Shown in pieces: positions 6,094 through 8,234 of a stretch of DNA of 8,234 nucleotides (the stretch's first letter is position 1; the number at the start of each line of letters is the position of its first letter). The DNA comes from Actinomycetes bacterium. Lineage in GTDB: Bacteria; Actinomycetota; Coriobacteriia; Coriobacteriales; Eggerthellaceae. The stretch lies in contig JAEWYG010000030.1 of NCBI GenBank assembly GCA_023395755.1, positions 1-8,234 on the forward strand. Direction: 5' to 3'. Below the pieces are notes generated by a model. It did not search any database, was not told the DNA's origin, and saw nothing but the letters and a program-made list of their open reading frames with translations. A program made the translations under genes and the position numbers.

Positions 6094-8234
6094 GCCCATA
6101 GGAAAGACTGCCACGGTGGTGGCTGTTGGCGGTGATGGGCCACTGCGCCAACATTTTCTTGATATGGGAATTATCCCGCAGGTCGATGTGACGATGGTTA
6201 AGCACGCTCCGATGGGAGATCCCGTAGAGGTGTGCATTCACGGCTATGAGTTGACATTGCGTTTGGCCGATGCTCACGAGATTGAAATTGACGATATTCG
6301 CGACCGGTCTTGCGCAGGGTGTCGCGCGCCCGTGGAGCATAAGCCGCTGCCTCACCCAGGCTTGGGTGAAGGCGGTAAGTTTCACGATAGCCGTGATGGG
6401 GCCCCCTTGCCTGTTGGTACACCAATTACCTTTGCGTTGGCGGGTAATCAGAACTGCGGCAAGACTACGTTGTTTAACCAGCTTACGGGGTCAAGTCAGC
6501 ATGTGGGTAACTTCCCCGGCGTCACGGTCGACCGTAAGGATGGTACGGTTAAGGGGCACCCTGAAGTACTGGTTACCGATCTGCCAGGTATCTACTCCAT
6601 GTCGCCCTATTCCAGTGAAGAGGTAGTAACTCGACAGTTTTTACTAGACGAGCGCCCCTGCGGCATCATCAACATCGTGGATGCTACCAATATTGAGCGC
6701 AACTTGTATTTGACTATGCAGCTCATGGAGTTGGGAATGCCCATGGTGCTGGCTTTAAACATGATGGACGAGATGGAGGGAAGCGGCGGTACCATCCATG
6801 TGAACACGATGGAAAAACTGCTGGGTATTCCGGTGGTTCCCATTACTGCGGTGAAGGGGGAGGGTACAGCTGAGTTAGTAGACCACGCACTACATGTAGC
6901 TCGTTTTCAGGAGCCTCCTATCCGTCAAGACTTTTGTTCGCCTGAAGAGCATGGCGGCGCGGTCCACCGCTGCCTCCATGGCATCATGGAGTTGGTGAGC
7001 GATCATGCGGAGCGTGCAGGCATCCCGCTGAGATTTGCTGCCAGCAAACTGGCAGAAGGCGATGCGTTGGTGCTGGAAAAGCTCCATCTCGATCAAAACG
7101 AGAAAGATATGCTGGAGCATATTGTGTTGCAGATGGAGGCAGAACGAGGGCTTGATCGTGCGGCAGCAATTGCCGACATGCGATTTAGCTTCATTAGTCG
7201 TATCTGTGATGAGGTGGTGGTCAAGCCCGGATGTAATCGTGGACACGCACGCAGTGAGCGCATCGATCGGATACTTACGGGTACTTATACGGCTATTCCG
7301 GCGTTTGTCGCAATTATGGCGCTGGTGTTTTGGCTTACCTTTAATGTGGTGGGAGCATGGTTGTCTGAGATGCTCGACTTTGGCATCTCTCAGCTTACCA
7401 ACCTGGTGGCAGGCGGACTTGCTGCCGCAAATGTTAATGAGGCACTGCAATCGTTGGTTATCGACGGCGTGTTCAATGGCGTAGGTAGCGTAGTGGGCTT
7501 CCTTCCTATTATCGTTACCCTCTTCTTCTTCCTCTCTTTGCTGGAAGACTCCGGCTATATGGCGCGCGTAGCTTTCGTTATGGACAAATTATTGAGGAAA
7601 ATTGGTCTTTCGGGTCGCAGTATCGTGCCTATGCTGGTGGGTTTCGGTTGCACGGTGCCGGCTGTCATGGCTAGTCGCACGCTTCCCTCTGAACGTGATC
7701 GCAAGATGACCATTCTGCTCACGCCGTTTATGAGCTGCTCGGCAAAACTTCCCATCTACGCATTTTTCGTCGCGGCCTTTTTCCCTCACGACGGGGCAAT
7801 TGTTATGGTGGGATTGTATTTTGGTGGTATAGCAATGGGCATTCTTATGGCGCTCTTGATGCGCAGAACTATGTTCTCTGGCGAGGCAGTGCCCTTTGTT
7901 ATGGAGCTGCCGAACTATCGTTTGCCGGGCGCGCGTAGTGTGTTTCAGCTGCTGTGGGAGAAGGCGAAGGACTTTCTCGAACGTGCATTCACGGTCATCT
8001 TTGTGGCAACTATTGTTATCTGGTTTTTGCAGACGTTCGATTTCGGCTTGAATATGGTGGCCGATTCTGCCGACAGTATACTGGCAGTGGTGGCGGGCTG
8101 GATCGCGCCGATATTCGTACCGCTGGGTTTTGGCGACTGGCGCATTTCTACTGCACTGGTTACGGGTTTTATTGCGAAAGAGAGCGTTGTGTCTACACTG
8201 TCAGTGCTATTCGGCAGCACGGCCGCTCTTGTAT
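6053..8234 (+). CDS. feoB: FeoA-FeoB fusion ferrous iron transporter, 3'-truncated by window end
   Basis: This is a GTPase-linked Fe(II) importer of the cytoplasmic membrane. The 727 visible residues are uninterrupted from a TTG start. An SH3-like FeoA domain comes first (about 13-83), then a linker with C87-x-x-C90 and His at 96, 101 and 111. The FeoB GTPase domain shows G1 GNQNCGKT (131-138), G2 at T158 in VGNFPGVTVD, G3 DLPG (176-179), G4 NMMD (236-239) and G5 TAVKG (265-269). A helical region follows (about 304-395). The membrane channel begins near 415 and contains the Gate signatures GFGCTVPAVMASRT (C533) and MSCSAKLPIYAFF (C562), then FIAKESVVSTL (707-717). FeoB proteins usually continue for roughly another 100 residues or more, off the window. 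E. coli has feoA and feoB as separate genes; here they are one polypeptide. It has its own promoter and a possible operator. Assignment is near certain. Confidence 0.97.
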   Translation, partial: MTTLDNLLTTLDNLPIGKTATVVAVGGDGPLRQHFLDMGIIPQVDVTMVKHAPMGDPVEVCIHGYELTLRLADAHEIEIDDIRDRSCAGCRAPVEHKPLPHPGLGEGGKFHDSRDGAPLPVGTPITFALAGNQNCGKTTLFNQLTGSSQHVGNFPGVTVDRKDGTVKGHPEVLVTDLPGIYSMSPYSSEEVVTRQFLLDERPCGIINIVDATNIERNLYLTMQLMELGMPMVLALNMMDEMEGSGGTIHVNTMEKLLGIPVVPITAVKGEGTAELVDHALHVARFQEPPIRQDFCSPEEHGGAVHRCLHGIMELVSDHAERAGIPLRFAASKLAEGDALVLEKLHLDQNEKDMLEHIVLQMEAERGLDRAAAIADMRFSFISRICDEVVVKPGCNRGHARSERIDRILTGTYTAIPAFVAIMALVFWLTFNVVGAWLSEMLDFGISQLTNLVAGGLAAANVNEALQSLVIDGVFNGVGSVVGFLPIIVTLFFFLSLLEDSGYMARVAFVMDKLLRKIGLSGRSIVPMLVGFGCTVPAVMASRTLPSERDRKMTILLTPFMSCSAKLPIYAFFVAAFFPHDGAIVMVGLYFGGIAMGILMALLMRRTMFSGEAVPFVMELPNYRLPGARSVFQLLWEKAKDFLERAFTVIFVATIVIWFLQTFDFGLNMVADSADSILAVVAGWIAPIFVPLGFGDWRISTALVTGFIAKESVVSTLSVLFGSTAALV

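Noticed and set aside
7555..8220. Leftward frames opposite feoB
   Set aside because: They are shadows of a clear, conserved FeoB reading frame and show no domains or start signals.

Overview
The window holds seven supportable genes of an ordinary-looking bacterial chromosome. It suggests a Gram-positive bacterium with moderate GC, most likely from the actinobacterial side (Coriobacteriia-like). The grounds are a membrane-anchored L,D-transpeptidase with peptidoglycan-binding-4-like repeats, a FeoA domain fused to FeoB, and clean Shine-Dalgarno/sigma-70-type signals. This placement is inference; there is no rRNA or other taxonomic marker. I see no phage, IS, CRISPR, tRNA or rRNA sequence.

Layout. 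The first 1.5 kb is read leftward: a fluoride channel gene (crcB, 45-446) and orotate phosphoribosyltransferase (pyrE, 843-1520). The 397 bases between them carry the crcB promoter, a possible 30-residue one-helix membrane protein on the + strand (631-723), and a perfect 15-bp hairpin next to the pyrE stop that probably ends transcription. From 1671 everything is read rightward. A consensus promoter (TTGACA-17-TATATT) starts a long leader containing a striking 19-bp hairpin with a seven-C loop, then the L,D-transpeptidase (1919-3499). A second consensus promoter (TTGACC-17-TATAAA) drives a two-gene ABC transporter unit: an ATPase (3658-4368) overlapping a 505-residue polytopic membrane protein (4358-5875). 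A third promoter (TTGTCT-17-TATACT) precedes a FeoA-FeoB ferrous iron transporter fusion, which starts at a TTG codon (6053) and runs off the right end.

How the genes relate. crcB, pyrE, the transpeptidase, the ABC pair and feoAB look like separate transcription units for housekeeping or envelope functions (fluoride export, pyrimidine synthesis, wall cross-linking, export or envelope transport, iron uptake). I found no sign that they form one system. The most unusual points are the in-frame 21-bp tandem duplication covering the feoAB start codon, the CxxC/His-rich linker between FeoA and FeoB, the inverted repeat at the predicted feoAB transcription start, and the structured leader of the transpeptidase gene. 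No clearly new defence or mobile system is visible.
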